A program made the translations under genes and the position numbers. DNA of 64,000 bases, taken from the NCBI GenBank assembly GCA_039621445.1, contig CP154957.1, forward strand, positions 6,442,504 to 6,506,503, in the 5' to 3' direction. Positions 40,801 to 48,500 of the stretch are shown here, one piece after another. The notes beneath the pieces were generated by a model, which saw only the letters and a program-made list of their open reading frames with translations, made no database searches and had not been told where the DNA came from. Numbering within the stretch: position 1 is the first letter of the stretch; each line of letters begins with the position of its first letter. Source of the stretch: Euglena gracilis. Taxonomy: Eukaryota > Euglenida > Euglenophyceae > Euglenales.

Positions 40801-43800
40801 CCACCTACACCATGTGATTTTTGGCCATTTTGCCTGTTTTTTTTTTTCAATCATTCTTCCCTCTGAGGGGGTTCTAAGTCATGATTTGGTGGTTTCTCAA
40901 ACAGTTTTTTTTTTAAAAAAAATCCCTCAAGGAAAATGGTGGAGAATCAAAGGGAATCATTGGGGAAATAAAGTGCCTGGGACCTCTGTCTGCGCGTCTG
41001 GTCCCCCAGATATGGCCATTTTGGCATTTTTGGGGTCAAGGATTGATGTTTTTTTTTTCAAAAACATCAGGGTTTTTAGTGGGGGAGGGACTTTTAAGTG
41101 GGGGGGGGGGTTACCCTGAGTTGTTCACAAATTCTCAACGTTTTTCACAAACATTTTAACAAATTAAATGCAAAAAGACAAATTTTTACAATTTACAAAA
41201 ATCCAAAGAATACAGATTTTTTTCAGCAAACACAGATCCAGGGCGCAGCTTCCCGGAGGCGGGACGGGGGAGGGGGGGCATTGAGCAAAATTGAAAGGTG
41301 TGATGCCCAGGGGTGAACACTCAACCCTCGGGGGACTCAGGGGAAGAGTCCAGCCCCCCTGGAGGGTGTGGGGGTTGTTCTGGGCTGGTCCAAACCAATT
41401 TCTTTGTGAGTTTGTTGCCAATTTGGTGGACTGCATCATTGTGATTGGAGGTCAAGGTGTCAAGTTGTCTTACCCCCCCCCCCCCCAAGGAAAGTGAGCA
41501 CAACCCTAGGTCTGTGGCAGGTGTCAGCAAGTCAAAAGTTTTACCACAAATGTTCTCACATTTTTTCCCAGCGATAAAACGCATACTAATTGTGCTTGGA
41601 CGTGCCTGGCAATCAGGCTTGTGCTTAGTCGGGTACCTACCCCACGGGGGGGGGGGGTGCTAGCACCCCATAGCACCCGATCCGATCCCCCCCGGGGGGG
41701 GGGGGGGGTAGGGTTTCGGGGGGTGCCTGCCCCTAGCAGGCACCCCCCTCCGACCCCGGCGCCGAAAAGGCCATTTTCAATGAAAATTTTCTGGGCCCTC
41801 CCGGCCCCCTGTCGGGGGGGGGGAGGGTGTGCCTGCTAGGGGCAGGCACCCTATAGCACCCCCCCCCCCCCCTCCCCCCCCAGTCGGTAAGCAAGCATGC
41901 TGGCAATCCCTTGCAAAATCTGCTCTCTTTCCTCTGTACTTGCTGACCCGCTGTATGCCGTAGAGTTCCCAGAGATTGCCAAGAGAAACCAACATAAAGA
42001 TTTTTCCGTTAATTAGGGAAAAAGAACTATTTCTGGCATCCTTCAACCTTTGCCCATCCACCCAAAACACCAAAAAAAGTTCGTCTTTTGGCCTTTATAT
42101 GCTTTTATCTGCCGTGCAGACATTTGGTGCTTTGGCATACGCAGAGCCCAGTTTCCCGAGATGATGACATTTTCCAGTGCATCAATTTCCCCGTTATTTG
42201 CAGCTGATTGTGTCTGGAGCCAACGTCCCTTTTGATGACGAGGAGATCTTCATGGGACCTGCTCAGGCCTTGACTGCAAATCAGCCTGGAGTTTGAAAAG
42301 CGACTGACTGTTTTTGAACGTGGCCCGCGCTTTCGAAGTTCTCTGACAATATTTGCTCCATCCACTGAAGCATGCGTTGAAACATCCCAGTGCCATTCTT
42401 GACACCAATGGGATTATTGGTCTCATCTTTACGCCATGAATGCTTTGTGGTGTTGGGAACCAGGATGCAAAGGCATCCTGGTGGCAAGGCAGAGGCACCC
42501 TTGACCGCAACCGGTTATCCGATTGTTTCATCATCAAATCCTTGATTAATGGAAGCAACTTGTTTCAGAAATCATCTTTCGATTTTTTTCACCCCCTCAG
42601 TTCATGCTGTCATCGAGATGGGCAGATCTGCCGATTTTTTTTTTGCACGCGGATTTAATAAACCAGTGAAAATTTGTGACATCGAAATCGAGCTTGAGGA
42701 TCACACCCCATACACCATGATTTTTCTGTTGTCCAGGAGAATGTGAGCAAGCCCTCGATGATACGACTGAGAAGCTAGTTGAACGGAAGTGGATTATCTT
42801 TTCCAAGAGTGAATGGATATCACAATTTTTTTTGGGTTGGAAAGCCTCCTGGCCTGTCTGGTTAGAAAAAGTGGTAACTAGTGCCAGTACCTGAACTCCC
42901 AAACCAGGGATGATCCCCTCCCATAGCCATGAAAGACCACAAAAATCCTGAAAAAAAGTGGCACATCAACAGGAAAAATCCCACCAATGAAAACACACAA
43001 AACGGTGTAAAACCAATCCGCATTCTCCTCGCCAGGACACAGCTTACCCGCCCCCTTTGCCCAACAACTACCCCTGAATTATGACCCCCCCCCCCTGGTC
43101 GGGGGTTGCAGGTCAGGGGGTGCGGTGAGTTTGACCCCCCCCGGTCGGGGATTGTGGGAAAATTGGTTTTTTTGGCACCTGATCGCACGACCACCCCCGG
43201 TTGGGGTTGTTGGTCAGGGGTGTGCATGACCCCCTGGGGGGGGGGGGGCGGGTAAGAAAATTTGACACCCCTGGGGTACAGCCAGCCAGCAGCCTTTTTC
43301 CAGCCCCGGACCCCCCCTCCCCCCATCAAACGAGTTTAATAATTTCTTGCCACCCAAAGGGCAGCTGGAAGGTAACGGATTTTCCGCTTTGGGGTGCAAA
43401 AATGCGCAAAAATGGGTCAAAAATGGGTGAAAATTGGTCGGAAATGGGCTGAGCCCCCTGCCCCCCAGGGGGGGGGGGTGGATTGCAGCTAGTCCAAATT
43501 TGGCCAGAGGAAATCCTTGTGCACCTGCTAGCTAGTGGATTTTTTTCCCCAGTGACGGCGCACAGTGCCAATTTTTTTTGAATTCCCAAACTTGCCAAAA
43601 ACAGGCCCATTTTTGTCCATCCTTCGGGGGTTTTGTGGGGGCAAAATCAACCAAAAAAAATGGATTTAAAACCTCATTTCCACCTTGGCGCACAGCCCCG
43701 GAGAAAAATTTTTTCCAGTCGGGGGCCCCGGGACCCCCCCCCCCCGGGCCCAGCAGCTTTGGGGATTGTAGTTCAGTTGCTTGCTTTTTAACGTTCAGGA

Positions 43801-45403
43801 CCAGCGGATCTTTTTGGGTTTTGGGCCATGGCGTCAACGGCCTGGGTCCACGGCAGAGTTTGCCGACCTGCACGTCTCCACCATCCCGGACTTTATCGCG
43901 AACTGCGGGATGGCGCGCGTCTTTGCCTTCCTCATGGGCAGCCCGGTGGAGCTGACGGACGGCGCCGTGTTTCAAGGCCGGGTCCTTGCGGGGGCTTTCC
44001 CACCTCCAACAAGGTTATTTTCAACCGAGGATGCCCCTCATCGAGGGGGCTGCACAAATTAGGCAAAAAGCAGGCTTGCAGGTGCCAAGGTCTCATTTGG
44101 GGGGGAGTTGAAGCACCCAAACTCGATAGTGCCACGTGACAATTGCAAGCTCTCTAAAAAAAATTCAAGCAGCTTTCTGCATCAGTCAACAAATATTTTA
44201 AGAGCTGAAGAGGTTAAATTGCCTCAAAGGTGAAAAATTGAATTTTCCACGTACTTTTGCAGGGATTGCTGAAAAGGAAATTCCCAGAGGTTCACAAAGG
44301 ATCACAGAAATTGGAAGGAGGCCATTTCACGGAAATCACGGAAATTCACGGCAATTCACGGATGAGGAGGAGGGTTCAGGAAAAATTTGTGTGTGGTTTT
44401 TTTTGCATATGCTTGCTTTTTTCGCAAGTCTTTGATCGATGATGCACACATGCTTTCTTTCAGAGAATACCTTCCAATTCGGAACTTTAGGTGTGTAGTT
44501 TGTTTTTATTTCTGAAAATGGCGTTTTATCTTTCTGTCCACGCTCCATCCACAAGGGCCAATGGCTTTATGGGTCCACTGAGAGGGTATTGGCAACCCGT
44601 TTTGGGGCAATCAAGAGAAACCGTTAAAGGACAAAAGGTTGTTTTTGTGCTTTTTCCTCCATTTTGAATTTTTTTTTTCATCTACAGATTTGGATAGGAA
44701 CTGATGAGTAGATTGATAGCTCTGAGTATGCAAATATGGATTTTTTGTTGTTTTTTTTTGTGGAAAACCCCTGCTTATGATCATAAATGTTTTGGTCTAC
44801 GTTGTGGCATTCATTCAGTTGGATTGCAAGCCAGGTGGGTGATGTTCCAGCCACATAGCAAGGTTTTGCATTTTTAAAATGATTTCCGTTTTCTTTTTGC
44901 ATGCTGCATTGTCAGGCAATCCCCAGAACCATAATATGGAGAAACAATCTGCTGCTGCCACCGCCCAAACATCGCTCCGGTGTAGAGGATTTCAATATAT
45001 TTTTTTTCAAAAAAGGAAATTCATGTAAAGTCACGGAAAATCACGGATAGATTTTGACTTCCACCAGAACGGAAATGGGAGGAACACTGACTTTTGCACT
45101 CCTTTTTTCACAACCTTTTTTTGAATTTTGAAAATTGTTGGTTTTTTTTTGAGTTGTGCACTCTTTGAACATCCCCACAGGGAAAAAGAAAAAAGTTCTC
45201 GGCCAAAATGTTTAACTGACCAAAGAAAAAAAAACTTTCATGATATGTCCGACCCACCTCTTTTGGGACAATGGATGGAAAGAAAGGTCAACTCTCCCAC
45301 TGGTGTGCAAGAACACGCAAAGGATTGCTCGCAGACCATCCGGCAGGCCCTGGAACAGGTGCATGCCGCCAACCCCCAGCCAGCCCCCCGTTTATCAAGT
45401 TGA
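25112..45403 (+). CDS. Glutamate dehydrogenase (ELFV family), 12-exon gene, copy 1
   Basis: Exons: 25112-25262, 27334-27437, 30762-30854, 31431-31569, 31997-32123, 34114-34228, 35640-35717, 38803-38931, 40440-40535, 42204-42260, 43850-43981, 45323-45403, about 434 residues. The order of motifs is that of Glu/Leu/Phe/Val dehydrogenases: SLRGGAAGGGTRMR, PPIGGAKSGINFDP with the catalytic Lys, the Rossmann loop QGWGNVGAAAGF, GAEIFVPCAASRLV, VSGANVPF, and STIPDFIANCGMARVF. The reaction is oxidative deamination of glutamate to 2-oxoglutarate with NAD(P). The Arg-rich, acid-poor start (MSFARNGRPSLCLRLAGQAA...RGVHTS) suggests mitochondrial import. Five introns follow the transposon rule, five are GT-AG (one with a GC donor), intron 1 is unclear. 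The C-terminus looks about 15 residues short, so a terminal exon may be missing. Confidence 0.88.
25263..27333 (+). other. Dehydrogenase intron 1, probable element ends CAGGG...CCCTG
   Basis: CAGGGAGG (25266) and GGACCACCCTG (ending 27329) resemble hAT ends, but the strict 3/5 rule breaks the frame by one base. A 4-nt right offset (ending CAAG) restores it. Contains a family B-like end at 26214 (CAGGACTTTGCTTAAGGG), family A copy 5 (26634-26889) and C/G-tract repeats. Confidence 0.5.
26634..26889. mobile_element. hAT-like MITE, family A (copy 5)
   Basis: Begins CAGAGGTTTTTTTTTAG and ends CTTAAAAAACCCCTG. Perfect 8-bp duplication GTCCGAAT (26626-26633 and 26890-26897). Confidence 0.92.
27334..27437 (+). 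CDS. Dehydrogenase exon 2
   Basis: Encodes EVKLICLRWVVINSLRGGAA then GGGTRMRLGLNKHE. VINSLRGGAAGGGTRMR is a strong family motif. The 3' end has a canonical donor GAG|GTGTGA. The 5' end is uncertain by one or two bases. Confidence 0.85.
28068..28329. repeat. CGTACGACC inverted-repeat element
   Basis: Starts CTACCCCCCCCCC then TAGTCGTACGACC and ends with the complement GGTCGTACGACTA then GGGGGGGGTAG. Three internal GGTCACAGGTTGCAGG motifs. Confidence 0.75.
29136..29398. mobile_element. hAT-like MITE, family A (copy 6)
   Basis: Begins CAGGGATTTTTTTAGTC and ends CTTAATAAACCCCTG. Perfect 8-bp duplication TTTTGGAC (29128-29135 and 29399-29406). Confidence 0.92.
29511..29821. mobile_element. hAT-like element, family G (CAGGCTTGTGCTTAG)
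   Basis: Begins CAGGCTTGTGCTTAGTCGG and ends GGTAAGCACAAGCATG. Perfect 8-bp duplication GTCCCCCT (29503-29510 and 29822-29829). Contains mirrored GTGCCTGC/GCAGGCAC blocks. Confidence 0.92.
30762..30854 (+). CDS. Dehydrogenase exon 3 (copy 1)
   Basis: Encodes VLSLAKTMEIKFAVSGPPIG then GAKSGINFDPA. GGAKSGI contains the catalytic Lys. The tandem duplication starts inside this exon, at about 30770. Confidence 0.92.
30855..31430 (+). other. Dehydrogenase intron 3, nonconventional (CAG...CTG)
   Basis: Starts GCCCAGAGC and ends CTCTGCCCCA. The junction gives NFDPA|DPRKKDVLQRW, matching the family. No GT donor exists nearby. No recognisable element remains inside. Confidence 0.85.
31431..31569 (+). 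CDS. Dehydrogenase exon 4 (copy 1)
   Basis: Encodes DPRKKDVLQRWYKAVTPLLK, NYYGTGGDLNVDEVSEVIPY and TEQYGL, ending one base into Trp. Part of the substrate-binding domain. Confidence 0.92.
31570..31996 (+). other. Dehydrogenase intron 4, nonconventional (CTG...CAG)
   Basis: Starts GGGCTGGGATC and ends CTCAGCTGGG. CTG at +4 is complementary to CAG at -8, the reverse of the usual orientation. The junction restores YGLW|HPQEGIV. Contains a TA microsatellite (31780-31812). The empty target of a copy-2 insertion, GTCCAAAT, is at 31915-31922. Confidence 0.78.
31997..32123 (+). CDS. Dehydrogenase exon 5 (copy 1)
   Basis: Completes Trp, then HPQEGIVQGHFNPTDQQKIQ and KIGQLRTGVSKVIEDGQYTP plus D, ending two bases into Leu. 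Confidence 0.9.
32124..34113 (+). other. Dehydrogenase intron 5, nonconventional (TGG...CCA)
   Basis: Starts CGCTGGGGTC and ends CCCCACCGCC, so TGG at +4 pairs with CCA at -8. The junction reads TPDL|SKKYRVADM, in frame and family length. An alternative cut giving DLAKKY also fits the protein but lacks the pairing. Contains CCTGGGCAGGCAC-type repeats (32500-32760) and a TGCATAATTTGCAG block at 33778-33920. Confidence 0.7.
34114..34228 (+). CDS. Dehydrogenase exon 6 (copy 1)
   Basis: Completes Leu, then SKKYRVADMVTGYGVSESVR, HFHELWGKELRGKRGILQ. Followed by GCCCCCC instead of GT; copy 2 reads KRAIIQ|GTCGTC. Start of the nucleotide-binding domain. Confidence 0.9.
34229..35639 (+). other. Dehydrogenase intron 6, GC-AG in copy 1
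   Basis: Acceptor TTCTCAACAG is canonical, while the donor is CAG|GCCCCC. Copy 2 retains CAG|GTCGTC. The junction gives LQ|GWGNVGAAAGF. Contains a GAGTGAGTGAGCGGGTGAGC short repeat at 35332-35373. No element limits identified. Confidence 0.8.
35640..35717 (+). CDS. Dehydrogenase exon 7 (copy 1)
   Basis: Encodes GWGNVGAAAGFYLAQRGVKI and VAIIDN. GWGNVG is the dinucleotide-binding loop; the Asp after VAII is the usual coenzyme-contacting acid. Confidence 0.93.
35718..38802 (+). other. Dehydrogenase intron 7, nonconventional (CAG...CTG), 3.1 kb
   Basis: Starts ATGCAGGTCC and ends GGACGGGCCTGGCGAG. The junction IIDN|VGGVLQPQGFS has exact family length. A GT-AG reading (CAG|GTCC...GAG) is also possible but adds Met-Gln. 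Contains a CTG triplet run (35867-35900), CCTGGGCAGGCAC elements (36770-37080) and a CGTACGACC element (37680-38600). Confidence 0.78.
35867..35900. repeat. CTG/CAG trinucleotide run
   Basis: Eight CTG units followed by TTG units, lying in intron 7. Present also in copy 2 at 51955-51988. Confidence 0.9.
38803..38931 (+). CDS. Dehydrogenase exon 8 (copy 1)
   Basis: Encodes VGGVLQPQGFSLAEVAHLLT, SRSCSKLHSADLVPYTQSHL and DSP before a GTGTGTGTG donor. Copy 2 has one extra A here, giving LEFSR. The C-terminal few residues are therefore uncertain. Confidence 0.85.
38932..39160. repeat. GTGTGTGAGGTGTTTTCCC minisatellite, short degenerate array
   Basis: About eleven imperfect 19-bp units starting exactly at the exon 8 donor. 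Copy 2 has a longer, cleaner array (55013-55528). Confidence 0.9.
38932..40439 (+). other. Dehydrogenase intron 8, conventional GT-AG
   Basis: Donor GTGTGTGTG inside the minisatellite, acceptor TTGAGCAG. No CAG...CTG pair was found that improves the junction. Holds the minisatellite plus C/G-tract repeats (39850-39930). Confidence 0.65.
40440..40535 (+). CDS. Dehydrogenase exon 9 (copy 1)
   Basis: Encodes VWDIGAEIFVPCAASRLVKR and THIERMIKHGLE. GAEIF.P.AASRLV is a diagnostic family stretch. Canonical donor GAG|GTGTTT. Confidence 0.93.
40536..42203 (+). other. Dehydrogenase intron 9, conventional GT-AG
   Basis: Donor GTGTTT, acceptor TTATTTGCAG. The junction HGLE|LIVSGANVPF has family length. 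Contains a family G element (41614-41899). Two insertions present in copy 2 are absent here: the empty site GTGTCAAG is at 41457-41464, and the second site lies at CAGGTG|TCAGCAAG near 41523. Confidence 0.88.
41614..41899. mobile_element. hAT-like element, family G, in intron 9 (copy 1)
   Basis: Begins CAGGCTTGTGCTTAGTCGG and ends GGTAAGCAAGCATG. Perfect 8-bp duplication CTGGCAAT (41606-41613 and 41900-41907). Shared with copy 2, so it predates the duplication. Confidence 0.93.
42204..42260 (+). CDS. Dehydrogenase exon 10 (copy 1)
   Basis: Encodes LIVSGANVPFDDEEIFMGP. Both ends are phase 0. Confidence 0.93.
42261..43849 (+). other. Dehydrogenase intron 10, nonconventional (CAG...CTG)
   Basis: Starts GCTCAGGCCTTGAC and ends GTCAACGGCCTGGGTCC. 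The ends CAGGCCTTGAC and GTCAACGGCCTG pair over 11 bases with one inserted base, at the 3/5 offsets. The junction reads MGP|TAEFADLHVSTIPDF. Contains a GGTCGGGGTTGCAGG repeat (43080-43210) and GATTGCAGCTAGTCC repeat material (43480-43720). Confidence 0.9.
43850..43981 (+). CDS. Dehydrogenase exon 11 (copy 1)
   Basis: Encodes TAEFADLHVSTIPDFIANCG, MARVFAFLMGSPVELTDGAV and FQGR. STIPDFIANCGMARVF is a hallmark of this dehydrogenase group. Confidence 0.93.
43982..45322 (+). other. Dehydrogenase intron 11, conventional GT-AG
   Basis: Donor CGG|GTCCTT, acceptor CGCAAAG. The junction FQGR|DCSQTIRQAL is in frame with two residues more than the family usual. Contains hAT-related ATCACGGAAATTCACGG sequence (44260-45090) similar to 23840-24660. 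Confidence 0.7.
45323..45403 (+). CDS. Dehydrogenase exon 12 (copy 1)
   Basis: Encodes DCSQTIRQALEQVHAANPQP then APRLSS and TGA. Family members continue about 15 residues past the HA.NP motif, so the last few residues may be intron read-through with a terminal exon lost or outside the window. Confidence 0.8.
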   Translation, partial: DCSQTIRQALEQVHAANPQPAPRLSS

Positions 45404-45486
45404 ATTCTTGAAGGCACACTGGACATTACTGCTGTCAAAAATTGTCCATTCGCAAGATTGAGGCTGTTCTTTTTTTGTGCAGAGAT

Positions 45487-45579
45487 ATGTCTTTCCTGGC
45501 CAAGACTATGGAAATCAAGTTTGCGGTCTCCGGCCCTCCCATTGGGGGGGCGAAGTCAGGCATTAACTTCGACCCAGCT
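45487..45579 (+). CDS. Dehydrogenase exon 3 (copy 2), chimeric 5' end
   Basis: ATG TCT TTC at 45487-45495 comes from sequence beyond exon 12, then CTG GCC AAG from exon 3. The following intron starts GCCAAGAGC where copy 1 has GCCCAGAGC. Confidence 0.85.
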
Positions 45580-48500
45580 GCCAAGAGCTGAATGAAAGCA
45601 GAGTGGGCCGGGATCTGTGTGAAATGTTTTTCAACAGGTCCATTCTACAAGACCAATACGAAGGCTTTTCTTCCCCGAATTGAAAATGAGTGTGTCATTC
45701 AATTTTTCCATAAACCCACATGATTTTGATTTTCCTCAATTTGGGAGGTTTAACCCCCCCTCACAGAAGCACGGGTGCGCTTATAGCGAACCGCCGTCTC
45801 CGGCAGCGGGCGGTGCGCTCCTATTTGGACCCTACCTGCGCGATTTTTGTTGATTTCTTTTAGAAAATCTCATCAAAATGGTGGGTGCGCTTTTATTTCG
45901 ACCCTGCGCTTGAAGTGGCCCCGCACTTCTGTTGGGGGGGGGTGGCTTTCACCAAAGGAACACAAATAACAGTCCATGACGTGGTGGGGCATCGCTCTGG
46001 GTGGACTTCAACCCAGGTGGAACCGGAGGGACCATGGGAATTGGGGAGAGAAATGTGGCTTAAAATAATAGGCAAATTCCAGCCTCCAAAAAGTGCCCCT
46101 GTTTTCAAACGATTTTTGACCATTGTTGACCAATGATGGGGGGGATGTCCAGAGGTTGGCGCACCGGTCAAATCAACTCTGCCCCAGACCCCCGCAAGAA
46201 AGATGTACTCCAGCGCTGGTACAAGGCGGTGACCCCGCTGCTGAAGAATTATTACGGCACTGGGGGGGATTTGAACGTGGACGAGGTCAGCGAGGTGATC
46301 CCCTACACTGAGCAGTATGGGCTGTGGGCTGGGATCTGCTCAAGCTCAGTACCATTGTCGTGTTTTAACTGCAGCCTGCTGCCGCCACTCAAACTGCCTT
46401 TCAGTTGCTTTGCAATTTGAAACGAGGAAAGAATTTATGGGTGCAACCATCACGACCAACGAGTTTAACCTTGTTATCTTGTTATGCTGTACTTTTTGCT
46501 AAAACAAAATATATATTAAATGTTTGAATTTTTTTTTAAATATCAATTATATATATGTATATATATGTATATATATTGGCCAGCATTTAATTGATGTGGG
46601 CTAAGATGTCACCTGGATCCATCAAGATTTTGTAAAATCTTGATTTATGTCTGAAAATTTGAGAAAACCCCCCGTCCAAATCAGGCATTTGCTTAAGGGA
46701 TTGCAGTACTGTCATAGGAAAAAATAACATCCGGAAAAAATAACATCTAAGCCGCTTTTAGATGTTATTTAGTCAGATGTTATTTTTTCTTCATTTGCTC
46801 CAGAAATAAGTCGAAAATAGATAAGATGTATAAAGTGGATAGGATGTGGGATGAAGAACACGAACGACTGTGACAATCATTACCAAAGGACGAGGCTGTC
46901 CATCAAGCTTGCATTCAATCCTTGCCTTTTTGAAGTAAAGAATGTACCGTTTCATGGGTTATGCTCTGGATATTCTCATACCAGATGCTATTTGTTTGTG
47001 TTGGGATCACCCAGTTATTGCAATATATGCCCGACCCCCCCCTCCTGGACCGGGGGGAGTCCGACCCTCCCACCTGCCTTAAGCCCACACTGGTCAAGTG
47101 TGGGGTGTGTGGGGGGCATTTATGGCCAGTTCTCCCCCCCAGGACCCTGTCCTGTGGGGGTCCTGGGGGGGGGGAGACTGGCAATGACTCGTGGGGGGGG
47201 TGTAGGTAAATGTCTGGTGTGCGCTCCAGTTTTTTTGCAATGCCTTGCACTCCCTCCACCTAAACAATGGCGCAGTCCGGGTGACTGAAGCGCTGGAACT
47301 AGATAACCTTTAAGTGACAAGCCTCTCTGGATGTTATTTATTCAGATGTTATTTTTTCCAGATGTTATTTTTTCCGGATGTTATTTTTTCCTATGACAGT
47401 ACCCCCCCCCCCCGGGGGGGGCTGGGCTGCAGCTGGTCCAAATTTGGCTAGTGGGATTTCTAGCAGACCCCCCCCCCCGGGGGGGTCTGCTAGCAGGGCT
47501 AGCTGGTGGAAAAAAAATTTCCAGTGACCGGCGCGAAGCGCCGGAAAATTTTTTTCGGCCCCCCAAAAATGGCCAAAAATGCCCGTTTTTGGCCATTTTT
47601 GGGTTTTTTTTTTGGAACAAAATCAGCCAAAAATCTATTAAAAACCTCATTTCCACCTCGGCGCACAGCACCGGAGGAAAATTTTTTTTCCAGTTGGGGG
47701 GACCCCAGACCCCCCCCCCCGGGGGGTCTAGCTAGTCCACTTTTTCCAGTGTCTAGCCGATTTGCTAGCCAGTACCCCCCCGGGGGGGGGGTCCTTAAGC
47801 AAATGCCTGGTCCAAATCCCTTCCCCTGGTCAACACACAATTTTTCGGTGCTCAGATAGGGAGCGGGAAGGCGGACCTCAGCTGGGGGCATCCCCAGGAG
47901 GGCATCGTGCAGGGCCATTTCAACCCCACGGACCAGCAGAAGATCCAGAAGATTGGGCAGCTGCGCACCGGCGTGTCCAAGGTGATCGAGGACGGCCAGT
48001 ACACCCCTGATCTCGCTGGGGTCGCACCAACGGCGGATGAGAAGCTGCCACACAGGAGAAAATTAATATCCGCATTTCCGCAGTTTCGCAGTTTTTTCGC
48101 AATTTTTTGTACAATTTCCCGCAATTCTCCACAATTTCTCCGAAGGCCTCCGATATCAATCCCCCCCCCCTGCGTGCCGTTGACCTCAAGGATTTCTTCC
48201 AAAGTGCAGGCTATCAGAATATTTGAAGCGTTTTGCTTTCGGAATAGGATTGATATGATGATATATGATATTTGCAATTCTTCCGCAGTTTCCGCAATTT
48301 CCCACAGTTTTCCGCAGTTTTTTCGGCCCCTGATGTCAATCCCCCCTGTGTGACGTCAAGGTTCAGAGGTTTTCTTCCAAAGTGCAGGCCATCGGAATAG
48401 CTGAAGCGTTTTCTTTAGGAATAGGTTTTCATCGAGCAAAACCCAAAGCTTGAGGCTGATGATCTCTTTCAATTTGTACTGGAATTGAGGTTCACGTCCC

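Larger units (their letters stand above)
30770..45494 (+). repeat. Tandem segmental duplication, copy 1 (14.7 kb)
   Basis: From inside exon 3 (CCTGGCCAAG) to TATGTCTTTC past exon 12. Nearly the whole length, introns included, recurs in order and orientation at 45495-62880. Exon sequences are almost identical; intron differences are mostly small indels plus several insertions found only in copy 2. Confidence 0.97.
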
